A stretch of DNA of 64,000 nucleotides from Aphrophora alni (Eukaryota; Arthropoda; Insecta; Hemiptera; Aphrophoridae), in contig OY740765.1 in the NCBI GenBank assembly GCA_963513935.1, positions 150,933,830-150,997,829 of the forward strand, in the 5' to 3' direction. A program made the position numbers and the translations under genes. A model generated the notes under the pieces. That model was not told where the DNA came from, did not search any database, and saw nothing but the letters and a program-made list of their open reading frames with translations. Shown here in pieces: positions 31,247-43,335 of the stretch. Every line of letters starts with the position of its first letter. Position 1 is the first letter of the stretch.

Positions 31247-32974
31247 TTGGTTTGTGCCACTGCATTTTATGTATGTGTGTATTATATATACGGGTGTTCA
31301 AAAAGTCTGAAAACCCCTTAATATTTATTTTATTAATAAACGCAGAACAATGAAACTCTAGGATTACGTCCTCATTGTAGTTACTGACTTTTTGGTCATT
31401 TTTAGCTATCTTTTTTCGCTTTGGGGGGACGTCCTGTGGAGGAAGTCTAAAAAATCTTAAATGTAAGCATACATCGAATTATACCTCATTTTAAAGGTCT
31501 TTGTTAGAGGAACACATTGCCACAATCCCGAACGAAAAAGGACAATTTGTTTGGAAATGGCAGCCTCTTAAAGTTTGTTAACTTTACGTTGCTGAGATTA
31601 AGAGGCAAAAGTGAATACTCAACCGTGTTGGTTATGTTAGTGTTTTAGCTATGAGAATTTCACAGCTGGAGTGTGGAGGGATAGGAAATTTTTTCAATTT
31701 TTATCAATTGAATTTTAGAGTTTTATACAGCAGGCCTAACACTAAATTAAACAAAAGCTCACACTAAATTTAAAAAAGTTTATAAAATATATTGTATACT
31801 ATAAGCATTAGCAGTTAACGAGAAGTAAATGCTGAATTTAAATATCTAGAAGAAATTAAGTTAATGTTATTGTCCCAGCAGCAAATCATAATGTCCATTT
31901 ACCATTTTTGAGCTTATTAAGCATTCACATCAAAGTTCATTTCGAAAGAATGTAGCTAGACCAAATGTAATCATATATGCAATTTTATCTTTATCAAGTT
32001 GTAATTTTTGTGTACTGTAATCAAACTATCAGGAAACATCAATGGAAATATTTCTGTTGCAGATCCACAAAAGATCTGTTTTAAGAATGAGTCATGGCTT
32101 TGAGAAGAACCTAAAAAATTTCAGATTTAATCACTTCATCTTTTACTAAAATTGTGAAATACTATTAAAATAATTTGATTGTAATGATGATTGGCCTATT
32201 GTATTTGACTCTTGGGCCTAAACCTTAACAGTAAGTCGAAGGAATATCATTAATTAGGTCCTTTTCGTTTTCAACATTTCTTTGAAACTGAAGAAGTTGC
32301 TTTAGGCTTTAATTTCATGAACATTAGATTTGACTGTTTTTCTAAAATTATTGGTAATGCAAGAGTAATATGTTTTTACCTTTAACATGAATTTTACATT
32401 ATAGATACCAGAGTTTGAGATATCAAATAAATTTAGATTTCAATATTATACAAAATGCTTGATGTTTGTTATTACCAACAGGCTTCCACAAATAATTATA
32501 ATCATTATTGTTTAACCACCTCTCATTAAATGAATTTTGTACAAGCATTTTGCAAAAAATAGACAAAAATATTACACATATATTAATTTTCACTTAAAAT
32601 CATTATAGGCCTATGATTAAATTATTGCTCCTATGACTAATATTTTGTTATAAGTAGATAAATAAATTGGACATCTAATTTAATTAATAGCTTTATATTT
32701 GATGACCTGTTGAGTTTTAAAAACTGGGACTGTACACACATGACCACATGACATGCTAACCTATTATACAATACACAATTGCCTTTTATCTTTATTGTTA
32801 TCAATACTAGTACACATATTACAACCTTTACCGCAAAACAACACAATAAAAAAGCACTATATAAGTTATTGACACAGTTATTCAACTTCTCGAAATAATG
32901 TAAAATAGAAAAACATTATTCTTTCCCTTGTAAGTCTTGAACAAACACTGCAATGCACTACTATAAACAGCTTT
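31247..32974. other. AT-rich stretch with one transposon-like end
   Basis: At 31,291, directly after TA, CGGGTGTTCAAAAAGTCTGA reads like a terminal repeat of a Tc1/mariner-type element. No inverted partner was found downstream. Otherwise nothing is recognised. Confidence 0.35.
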
Positions 32975-33560
32975 TTAACCCTAGAACCGTCACTAGACCC
33001 AAGTTCGGGTCGAGTGTAGATGCATGGTTTAGTTCACCGACTCTAAAACACTTATTTTGCAATTCAACATTACACCCACTTAGAATCGTCCAATCTCAAT
33101 AAATAAAATACCATTGGAAAGCTAATGTTCCGTAGATGCATAATCATGCCAAAAAAATACCACATAACGTTATAAATAATATTCCAAAAATTGGTGAAGT
33201 TTGCATAGTTTTGATGCGTAAAATCATAGATTTGAACTGTGCAGTTTTTAGTAAAAGCGACGCCATTTTTTCCCATGTGATTACAAATCTATTTTTCTGT
33301 CAAACGGGTTGACCAAAACATTGTTCTATAGATCACATCTTTCTCTTTCAAACCGTAGATTACAAATTTTTCTGCATCTTATAGATAGCAAGATATTTCT
33401 ACTTGACCATAGTAGAAACCTAATGGAACGAAATTCACTTGGGATTCGGTGCAGTTTACTAAATAACATAATCGATTTTTGTATCGATATTTTGTAATCG
33501 TTCTGTACAGTATGTTGTAGAGGAGATTTCATTCTATAAGTTGGTAGAACTTGATATACC
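32975..33560 (+). mobile_element. Left end of a piggyBac-like non-autonomous element
   Basis: TTAA (32,975-32,978) is followed by CCCTAGAACCGTCACTAGAC, which fits a piggyBac terminal repeat and target. Just inside is a palindrome, GACCC-AAGTTC-GGGTC (32,996-33,011). The element at 40,539 has the same design (terminal CCCTT..., then AGTGG-AAT-CCACT). The inside has no transposase frame. No right end was located, so the limit given is arbitrary. Confidence 0.5.
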
Positions 33561-36495
33561 GTACTATTATTTTCTATTGCTCATTTTCAAGTCGGAACAT
33601 AGGCATTCTTACGCGAGTCCGTGAAATAAAATTACACGCAAAGGGCGTGGCATTTGTGTAATATTTTTATTATTTCTGTTATTTTGAAGGTTTGTGTATA
33701 CAAATTGTATATAAATTGTGTATACAAGTTACAATATATGTGTTTTTATTTCTAAAGTTTATGTTTTTGAGTGAATTTCTAGTTTGTGAATAGTTTATAT
33801 TTGGGATAACCAAGAGGTATTTTGTGAATTTAGGCTATAAGCAAATTTTCTTATATTGAGTGTTTTATTTGATTATACAGGTGTATATGTGTGTTATTCT
33901 TTGTAAAGTTTATTGTTTTAGTGAAATCTAGTGATTTTGCCTTAGGCCTAGCTTTAGAAAGTTACTAATTACACCTAAATTGTCAAGGTGTCAAACCTAA
34001 TCTCATTTGTCAAAGAATCATGTTGATAGTATCCAAGTCACTATTGTTTTAACTAACAATTAAATTACCTTTGGTTTCCGCCAGGTGACTTCTTTTTTAT
34101 ATACACTTACGCGTTTCGAAGCGTACGCTCCATCTTCAGGGTTCTATTTTCTTTTTCACTCGGTTGAGATCGTTATACATTAAAATAACTCATAAAATCA
34201 CACGGACACTACATATATATGTTTATAAATTTATACATCGCATATGATAACGCGACACTTGCGATGCGTATCACATCAATGTCCTAGGACATTTATTTTT
34301 TAAATTTTTTCTAAATATATTCACAAACATTACACTAAACTTTTGTAAATCTTATAAAAAGGTGGTAAGCTATTGATTTTGGATGATACAGGTTTTTTTG
34401 AAAAAATGATAACTTCATTTTTTGGCATCTAACATACTTACTCCAAAACCGTTTCAAAAAAAATTTTTTTATTACATAGATGAATTTTATGCATCTTTCT
34501 GAAAAAAATGATGTCTTATAAGTTAGGTTTTGTATAAAAATAATATTTTTTATTAATTTTTTAAGAAAACAAAACTTTTACAAAACCTTAAACATACGCC
34601 CGTTACAGGGTTTTAAAAAGATAACTATAGGTTATAAGTGCTACAGTACTAAGTTCATATCAGTACTTTTTGGCAAAACCCCTTTATTCAGTTCAAGAGT
34701 TCTTTGACATTCCAGCGGGAATAATATTGAATAATTATTATAAGTAAATTATGAAATTCACTTGGTATGAAATTCTTGTATAATTATATTAGGTAAGATT
34801 TTTGGCTTTTGTCTTGTTAGTGCTTAGTTTGTGTTTGTTAATTTTATCAAATGATGTACTTCACTTTTCTAATTGCATGTATCCTCTATATTCAAAGGAA
34901 TAAAATTTGTCTTATTTTATTCATACTATATAGTGCATAGTGTTACCCGAAAATATATGGAATCTCACAGAGTCATTACCTCATTAATAAAATATGCTAC
35001 CAGTACTATTTTGTTAATTCTTTACCAATATTCAACGTAATCTACTGTTTTTTATATTATTATCAGTAGACATCCTGTGAATTATTCTACAAGTCAGTCA
35101 GTATAACATGGAAGCTATAAGGTGAAATTATACCTGGGAGTTCAGTGTCGCTGCATGGCAATCGGCTGGGAAGGCATGACAATAGAAATTAAATTATGAA
35201 CTACTCTAAAAGCTCTTATGAAAGGGTCAATGACAGTTCTGCATATGGAGAATACAACTTGTGTTGCAACAGTCAGTACGCTATTGTCCTGAAACATAAC
35301 ATAAAGAATAGTTAGAAAAATATGACCAATCTTAATTGCAATGTAAATCTTATCAAAATTAAATAAGCAGAGAAAATCATTGTTATATCAAAATGTAGCC
35401 AAGAATTAGTCATTCAGCAACAGGTGTATGGCTGGGTTCTTTCATACTACCTGCAAAAATCACGGTGTTGTTCTTTCTTTCTTCAGGATGAACTGTCCAT
35501 AATATAAAAACTTCAATATTACATTGTTAAAAAGTACCTCTACACAGTATGAGACTGCACAAACAGTGTTGGATGAAAAAAAGAATGTTGTTTTTTCCTT
35601 CAGTAGTAACAAATAAAATTGTAGAAAATAGAATAGTGATCTAGCCTTTAATATTATTTAATTAATGATCAAATGCAATTTTGGTAATGTACAAATGGAA
35701 CCCCTATAATACATTTTTTTTTGTTATAATAACCAAGGGGACCTACGACATAAAATCTTATACTTATGTCCAACTAAAGGGTACTTGTATTAATAAATAT
35801 AATTTGTAACATGGCTAATCGTAAGCAACCCATGGGTTTATTTTTTTCTAAATTTTTCTACTACATCCTTGCAGCATAAAACGAGCTGAGTGGAACAGCT
35901 CTAGTAGTACAGAGGGGAGTGAGGTAGCATAGTGGGGCTCAAACAAATACCAAAATAATAGAAAAAGGAAATAACATAACTTAATAAATTAACAACATTT
36001 GAATAAACTCCTAAAAACTTCACTTGCACTATTCATGTAGTGGTCACATCACTTTAAATCATGTGGTGGTCAGAAAGAAGGAGAGACGCAAAAGCAAGCT
36101 AAGAGTGAGTCCTCTCCTAGTGCCAGTACGGGTTGGTCGTTCGCAACAAGCCATGATTTTCATTGGTAGAAATTTGTAAATTCTCTTTTTTTTAATGGGG
36201 GGGGGGGGGGGTCGTAGGTTCTTTTCTTTCATTTAAATATTTTATTTATATTCTTGTATATCTCTTATATTCATTTCAAATTGGAATCACTTCCGCCATT
36301 TTTTAACGTTTTTAATAAACAGTAATTTTAATTGTAAACTTGCGTTGTTCTTGACTTGCGCCTAAAATCATGATCGCATCGGTCTATTCTGACAGATTTT
36401 GGGTTGACATGATTACTCAACCTGCTAGCTGGGAATTCCTGGATCCATATCGTTATTGGCTACAAAACAGCAGAAGGCATCACATATTCTTATAT
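33561..36495. other. AT-rich stretch, no gene recognised
   Basis: It contains a possible hammerhead-like motif (34,102-34,139), a G15 run (36,197-36,211) that will be unstable, and otherwise nothing recognisable. Confidence 0.45.
34102..34139 (-). ncRNA. Hammerhead-ribozyme-like core (uncertain)
   Basis: On the minus strand the order is CTGAAGA, a perfect stem-loop GGAGC-GTAC-GCTTC, GAAA, a small stem CGC-GTAA-GTG, then TA. This is the conserved core order of a type I hammerhead (CUGANGA, helix II, GAAA, helix III, UH). Penelope-like retroelements carry such motifs. I could not find convincing helix I pairing between the flanks, so it is either degenerate or a chance match. Confidence 0.3.
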
Positions 36496-37195
36496 CTACA
36501 ACCTTACAACAAAATGATTTAACTCTTTACAATACTTACAGATTTTCCAATAGGCAAGGCACTTGCCTCTTGTATGTTTAAAACCACATTTCGTATGCCC
36601 TATTTTACTTACACTTTTCTTTTTATTATTATCATTTTTCACTTTAGGTCTATTTGGCCTCACAACACTATCAACCTTCACTATTTCTTTAATTTCTTGC
36701 ATTTAAAATTTGCTCGCCTCAGCTGCTCGACACAGTACTTCTGAAGTTGTTAGTGTTAGATCCGAAATTCAGAGCAGCCTCTCCTTTAGAATGGAATCTC
36801 GTACTTCACTAACAATCTTATCCCAAATAAGTGACTGTTCTTGATTTACAAAATTAGATGTTTTTGCAAGTAGTTTCAAGTCAGTTAATGTTCAACATCT
36901 TCATTTTCTTCTTGAGAAAAATTTATATCTGTCATATTTCATTTGTATAAGGCTCACAATACTTTGCAAAAGCATCCACTACTTTAATGTAAATTTCCTT
37001 ATCTTTCTCATCAAGGTTAAATGTGTTAAAAATATCTAATTCATCTTCTCCAGCAATATTTAAAAATATTATGATTTTAATATTATCAGGTTTAGACGCC
37101 ATTGTGTTAGAATCCACATGTTTTAAGACAAGTCTATTATTAGGCAAATTTATTTTGCATTGAAATTCATTGATCACACATACCTGATACACCAC
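36496..37195 (-). pseudogene. Gag relic of a second gypsy-type (Mag-like) element
   Basis: The upstream part (minus strand, 37,195 to 36,932) reads SKPDNIKIIIFLNIAGEDEL, then DIFNTFNLDEKDKEIYIKVV, DAFAKYCEPYTNEI. This fits the capsid region of Mag-type Gags (KxxxLLxxAGExxxEIFxTF ... FxxYCxPxxNE). About 230 bp further, CGFKHTRGKCLAYWKICKYC followed by KELNHF is a double CCHC-type knuckle (CGxxHxxGxCPAxxKxCxxCxxxNHF). Stops between the parts show decay. It is unlike the zinc-free Gag at 16,186, so it is a different family. LTR-like sequence may follow at 37,210-37,394, where the minus strand shows TGTGACAACAG, unconfirmed. Confidence 0.65.
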
Positions 37196-37199
37196 ACCT

Positions 37200-38744
37200 G
37201 AACACCTTGTTTCATTTATGGTAGTTTAATAATTAAGTTTGTTTGTTTAATACTATACCTTTATTAAACACAAGTATGAAACTACCGTTTTAACTAGTAA
37301 CTCTAATTGTAACAATCATGACCCATCTCTAGCTGACTCAACTGTGCATGCTGTTGCTAAGCACCTATGCACAAACTGTTGTCACATTAGTACTTACATA
37401 TTATACTATATGTAATAGTAAGTATATAAGCAACACAACAGAGAATTAAATTAATATACAGAATTTTACTTAAATGTTTACTCTTATGCTCATCAGAAAA
37501 AAATAAGCTTTTGTAAAAGAATCCCAGTAGTTTCTGGGATTACCTCTTAAAAACCTTTACTGTTTATAATATTAGTACAGATAATTGTAATACTTGTATA
37601 GACAACTTGGTAGAAAACAAAATTATTGCACTGAATTTTAAATAAGTTTCTTAAATTCTTTGCTTAAATTGGCTACTTTTAACTGGTAGCCTGTAATAGT
37701 TTTGTATAAAGTCTATAAAACAAGTTTCTCCTAATTTAAATCGAACTTATTGAGATTTTTTTTTAATTTTAGACTTTTTGAATGCAAAGAATTTTTTTAA
37801 AACTTTTGGTGGATCTAAATAAATCAGAAGGAAATATTTGAATAAATACAGAATATACAAACGAAGCAATTTTTCATACACTTCAAAAAAAGTAAATTTT
37901 CCATGCTTAATAAGTAACAATTTTTATTTGAAAACATATTGAAAATATGTAATGTCTAAATAATCATCAGTTTTTGTATATAGAAATCTATTAAAATATT
38001 TTTTTAAATTTTAATCTATCTAAAATGAGTTCTTGAATATCACTTCAAAGCAATTGTTCATCTGGCATTTTCACAAATTACAATAAAATTAATTAAAAAA
38101 TAAATTTAACATTAAAGTCAATTACACTTGGGAAGAAATGCGTTTTTCAATACTAAAAGAATTTTCCAAATCAATTCAGTACTTTTCAATATTACCTCTT
38201 ACAACAAACACATAATCTTTTTCTCTTTCTGAAAGCTTATTGGTTTTGAGCATAGAGATAATTGGGAACTACCATCATCAGCTAAAATGAAATGTAATGT
38301 TTATCAGATAACATACCTTGTGTTCACGGTCCAAGATCACATACACAATTCCATTATGGTGTAGATTTAATTGAAGAAAAGTCATGTGACGTTCCTCGGT
38401 AGTAAAAATCCGCCGTGGATATGCAGTTGATAAAGTGTATCTGCAATATATATATATATATTTTTTTTAAAGTTATTAAATAAATGATGTATTGTTTATA
38501 TTAATTAGGTATAATTTATTCAGACACTTGCCACTATTTATGTATAACAAATTAATACTCATTCCATCCCCAGTTATCTATTAGCTACTAATTTATATAT
38601 AGTTAACCCCCCCCACTCCTTCGCTTAAATATTAAACATTGTGTGTGAGATCAGAAACTGAAGTTTGATACCATTCTCATACATAACACAATTGTTCCGG
38701 CCAGCCAAGGTCAATGTAAGTCACAGATATGTCATCTGTTTTAC
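37200..38744. other. AT-rich stretch, no gene recognised
   Basis: Apart from a possible LTR of the adjacent gag relic and a perfect hairpin AATCCCAG-TAGTTT-CTGGGATT (37,520-37,541), nothing stands out. A C8 run lies near 38,609-38,616. Confidence 0.45.
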
Positions 38745-38748
38745 TAGT

Positions 38749-40490
38749 TGTAAAAGTGTACATTTTTAATTCTTTAATCTTAAATAGAATGGGAAATTCT
38801 TTGATCTTAAACAGAATGGAATAAATACTTTGATCTTATATAGAATGGAGTATACGCTTAGATGCCTAGAAATGATGAGCCAAGCTAAAAAAAAGTATTT
38901 TGTTTTTCATTGAATAAATTAAAAAAGACTAAATTTGAAAATAAAATGATTAATGGCAAATGATCAGAGAAATTTATTCTATATATTGTTACAATTAAAA
39001 TGATTATAAACTTTATAACTTAAAAAGTGCAGTATAAACATTTTGTAAACAAAGGAAGAAGGATTGGATTTTTGCAGCCCAACCGCAGTTATTTAGTCTG
39101 AACAGAACCGTCGAAGCAAGACCATGTCACTCGGACGACGTGTCCGGTCTCGGACAAGGAAAAAGTAGTAATAAAAGTGTTTTCTTTAATTATAATGAAA
39201 TGTTTTAATAAAAATGGTTAAATGGTCAATAATTTGGTTACGTTTGAATATAAAAAACGAACATTTAGTCTAGATAGAACTTTTAAAGCAGGAGCGTGTG
39301 CTTATGTAAACGTGTCCGATGTAGAACAAAGACAATGTATATTAAAAGTGTTTTCTATAAATAAAAGTGAACTGTTTTAGTAATAATATAATGTAATAAA
39401 GATTCAATCATATATAAACGTTGAGAGTGAGACTGTTTGAACTATTAATTTTGCACATTCAACATATGTAAGTTATCTGGAAAATACGGACATAAAACTA
39501 AGTTTTTTGTGTTTTAACTAAAATAGAACAATTTGAACATTCAGTTATTCTTTTTCACTATATGAACAATTGATGTGTACTCTGTAATAAAATATGTGGA
39601 CTTAAAACATTAAGTTTCAAGAACGGTTGGAGTGAATTTGATGAAACAACACCACGCAGCTGCAACGAGGAAAGGAAGTGATTGCAAATAAAAATTTTTT
39701 TTAAAACAAACACGTGTTTGCATAGCATGTATAAACTATTATTATATAAAATAAAATGTGATTTTGTAATAATTTATAAATTTGTTTAGTATTAGAATTT
39801 TGAATTTGTTATTGATGTCTTATAATAATAAGACATAATGTATTGCGTTTTAAAGTAATGTTAATATGTAAAAGCTTCTAAGAGATTAATTATTTAAATT
39901 TTATTTCTTTTTATTGAATATATACTTTCATGATAGTTCAAGAATAATATAAATTCATTTTCTTATAAGAAGCATTATTAAATTCAATTTTTAGATAACA
40001 AGTTTTTTAATTAATTAACTGGGCTGTGATAACCTCCATCGACCTAAAGGTCTTTTGCCGCAAGTTGCACCACTTTTTAGATAACAAGTTGCAACTAAAA
40101 TTTAAATTAAATTTTCCTTTTTGATGATCTTTGAATAAAATAGAATATTTGTATAGGATGTGTTAATGTAAAACAATATTTACAGGAATTTGATTTAATA
40201 AAAAATTATGTGCATTTCAGAATAAAAAGACTTCTATTCTTTCATCTGATGTTCTATTCAGTACACTTTTTCAAAAGAACTTACGACCCATAAGATATTA
40301 GTATTCACTTTTAGAGTAATAAAATTTTATTATTATTTTTTGTAATCAAAGCATTACAAAATGGCGCCCAACTTTAATCAATAAGCATTTCTATAAAGAC
40401 ATCTCCCTCGATTTTCATATTATTACAATTGTCGCACAACGTGTGGCATTTTTATAAAGTCAGTCAACTCCCTTGTTTTATATAGTTACA
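38749..40490 (+). repeat. Solo LTR of the same gypsy family (copy D)
   Basis: It starts TGTAAAAGTGTACATT and ends ATAGTTACA, with a perfect 4-bp target duplication TAGT at 38,745-38,748 and 40,491-40,494. It is related over its length to copy E (59,535). Landmarks: AATAAA 40,197, TTTCAG 40,215, AAAAGAACTTACGACC from 40,273, then two fossil LTR junctions: TTACAAAATGGCGCCCAAC (40,354-40,372) and TTACAATTGTCGCACAAC (40,423-40,440). U3 holds a degenerate repeat (TTAAAAGTGTTTTCT-type blocks near 39,172 and 39,340). It is 1,742 bp long, including an 86-bp SINE-like insertion plus duplication. Confidence 0.9.
40005..40073 (-). mobile_element. Tiny SINE-like insertion with 17-bp target duplication
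   Basis: TTTTTAGATAACAAGTT occurs at 39,988-40,004 and again, identically, at 40,074-40,090, enclosing 69 bp that is absent from the homologous LTR at 60,570-60,600. Read on the minus strand, the insert ends CCCAGTTAATTAATTAAAA, an A/T tail of the sort left by target-primed reverse transcription. It shares this tail with the insertion at 54,970. Only the 3' end of the parent element is present. Confidence 0.8.
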
Positions 40491-40534
40491 TAGTAGGCCC
40501 TACACTATTATTTTGTTAAAAAATCAATTTTCAT

Positions 40535-42166
40535 TTAACCCTTAAGCACACGCGCCGGAGTGGAATCCACTTCAGGTAGTCTCTTTTCTTTATTATGTTT
40601 AAACGTATTTTGTTTCTGTTGGCACCCTTCAAGATACCTTTTCGTTGTTTCCCTCTCTACTCACTGGCACAAGGTCAACCAGTTTGAGCGCCGCTGTCAT
40701 CCCCACGCATATGCTTACGTTACAAATTTTGAGAACGCTGCTTTTTAGTTTTTGTTGTTTATTTTAGGTTATTGTTGTGTTTCTTTATTAACTATAGCCT
40801 AAATTCTGTTTTAAGTTGAGTATTAAAAGAAACTCTGAAAACGGATAGAGAACAAGCGAGGATTCTGTCCATTTTGGACGAGTGTTTAAGAGACAATGAA
40901 TCAATTGTTGGTGAAGTTAGTGATGTGGAACAAGACAGTTTACATGGAAGTGATCATGATACAGACACTGAACAAGACTGTGGCAGTGATGAAAGTGTTG
41001 AAAGTGACAGTGATAGCGAACTACCATTGGCTCACAGACTCAACACTTATATAGGGAAAGATAAAACTACTGTATGGAAGAAACAACCACCGCCACAAAA
41101 TACAAGGACAAGAGCTCAATTTGTATTATAAGTACACATCTCCCTACTGTTAAAGCTGCTGCTAAAGAGGCCAAAAATCCACTTGATGCGTGGTTCTGTA
41201 TGATAGACGAAAGCATAATAGACAGTATTGTAACTTGCACAAATTTGTATATAAACAATATACGTGACAAGTTTGCTCGAGATTGAGATACTAATCTTAT
41301 AAACAGGGAAGAAATTAGTGCTTTGTTCGGACTTCTTTATTTTGCTGGTGCCATGAGAGCAAACCATCTAAGCTGTAAAGAGTTATGGAGCACTGATGGA
41401 GAAGGCATAGAATTCTTTCCTATAGTAATGGGAATAAATAGATTTTATTTTTTACTAAGGTGCCTTCGATTTGATAATATAAATACAAGAGAGGCTAGGA
41501 AATCTGTTGATAAGTTGGCCCCAATAAGGGATGTATTTGAAATGATAATAAGTAATTTCAAAAATGGGTTTTTGCCTTCAGAGTAATTGACTGTGGACGA
41601 AAAACTTGAACCTTTCCATGGAAAATGCCCCTTCAGGCAATACATCAAAAGCAAACCTGCTAAATACGGTATTAAAATATTTGGATTAGCAGACACTCGT
41701 TGTTTCTACACCTGCAATATGGAGGTGTATGCCGGCCTGCAGCCTAATGGGTCATTTCAATATCTAATTCTGCAGCGGATGTTGTCAAAATATTAATTAC
41801 TCCTGTGACAGGTACTGGAAGAAATATATTTCTAGATAACTGGTTAATGAGCATTCCTTTGATGAAAGATCTAAAAAATAACCACAACTTAACTTGCATC
41901 GGAACTTTATGTCGAAATAAACGAGAATTGCCTATAGAACCAACCAACACTCAAGGGAGAAAAAGACACGCAAGTTTGTTTGCATTTACAAATTACATGA
42001 CTATTGTTTCCTATACGCCTTAGCCAGGAAAGGTAGTACTATTGGGTTCAACAATGTACCATGATGACGAAATAGATATGGAAACCGGCCCAGAGCAGAA
42101 ACCTGTCATCATAACCAACTACAATCACAACAAAGGTGGCATCAAGTTTGTTTGCATTTACAAATT
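40535..42166 (+). mobile_element. Broken piggyBac-like element
   Basis: TTAA (40,535-40,538) is followed by CCCTTAAGCACACGCGCC and, just inside, the palindrome AGTGG-AAT-CCACT. The transposase relic begins about 280 bp further in. No right terminal repeat was found; homology stops at 42,143, where a 24-bp string copied from 41,971 is inserted. Confidence 0.65.
40823..42166 (+). pseudogene. piggyBac-type transposase pseudogene
   Basis: The frame LKETLKTDREQARILSILDE (from 40,823) leads into an acidic N-terminus (residues like DSESVESDSDSEL), then the core: FGLLYFAGAMRANHLSCKEL, then RFYFLLRCLRFDN, KLAPIRDVFEMII, LTVDEKLEPFHGKCPFRQYI with KSKPAKYGIKIF, then GRNIFLDNWLMSIPLMKDL. The first two catalytic Asp positions (TVDE and FLDNW) are kept. 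The third, normally after TKGGVD, is lost because the sequence is interrupted right after NHNKGG. Stops near 41,286, 41,584 and 42,021 and frameshifts near 41,110 and 41,790 confirm it is dead. Confidence 0.8.
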
Positions 42167-43327
42167 GTGAATGTTTTTAAAACAAAATCATAACTTTAAA
42201 TCTTTGCAGGAAAAAATTCCTAACGGCCGGCAAAATTCAAGCATAATTCCAGGTTTTTAAGGCCGCTGGATATCCTGTGTATTCCTTGTTCTGCAAACAC
42301 GGTGTTAAACATCATCTGTAGCCGGCATAATAGTAGTGACATTTATATTTAGCCAACCTAGTGTCAAGGTTTTAGCTTAAATGTAAAAGGACTGCTAAAT
42401 AAGTTTAAGTTTTGTCATAATCCTGACACATTTGAATGTTTTCTATGATGAAGATCATCAAACTAAGTTTTGATTTTGATTTATCTAAAACCATTTTTAA
42501 TATGTATATGTTTTATATATTCAACTGTGAAAATAAATATGTATTTCAAGGAAAAATATATGTATTTTCTTCATTATATAAACCTCATAATATAAAATCG
42601 ATTATTTTTTAATAGGATAAAGAAAAAAGTTAAATACCGATTCAAGTTTTGTTTAATACCACACGCACATGTTTAATTTAACGAAGTACATGATAGGGAG
42701 AAAAACATTATCAAGGTTCTTCTGTTTTATCTGTGTGAGTAAAAGATAGTGCAAAAGAAAAACCCCACTCTAGTCTCCAAGTTACATAGGAGTAAAAAAC
42801 ACCCGCCTTATCCAGAAATATGATCATTGACCATTTTATTCTTCAATTTAGTGCCAAGTAATGTTATATTCACAAAATACCACAAACAAAAAACAAATAC
42901 GAATCTAAAAGATGATTAAAAAAATCTCTGCTAATAGCTTATAGCAATGTAGATGTGGGGACTCTTATATTTGTAGAAAGAATACTATTTTAACTAGTTA
43001 AAATAAAACTCTCCAAATGTAGAAGGAAAATAAAATTTGCATCCATCTCACAACTCAAGCGGCTGAACTATAACATTTTTTTATTATGATAAAATAACAT
43101 ACAAAGATGCATTTTGCTTGCTTATAACTAAATAGTATAAATAACAATATTTTTTCTTGTAAGTGTAATGATTCACAAGCATAGTTTCTTAGTCATGACT
43201 TACCGGTACCAACAATTAATTTTTTAGGAAAAATTTTTATATTTATTTTACATTTCTACAGTCAACAACTAAAACAGGTTTTAATGAACACGATAATTAT
43301 TAATAAATAATAATAATCATAATAATA
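42167..43327. other. AT-rich stretch, no gene recognised
   Basis: It may include the unrecognisable remains of the piggyBac 3' end. A segment at 42,215-42,320 is GC-richer. No coding or terminal-repeat signal is seen. Confidence 0.45.
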
Positions 43328-43335
43328 GAACTGTG

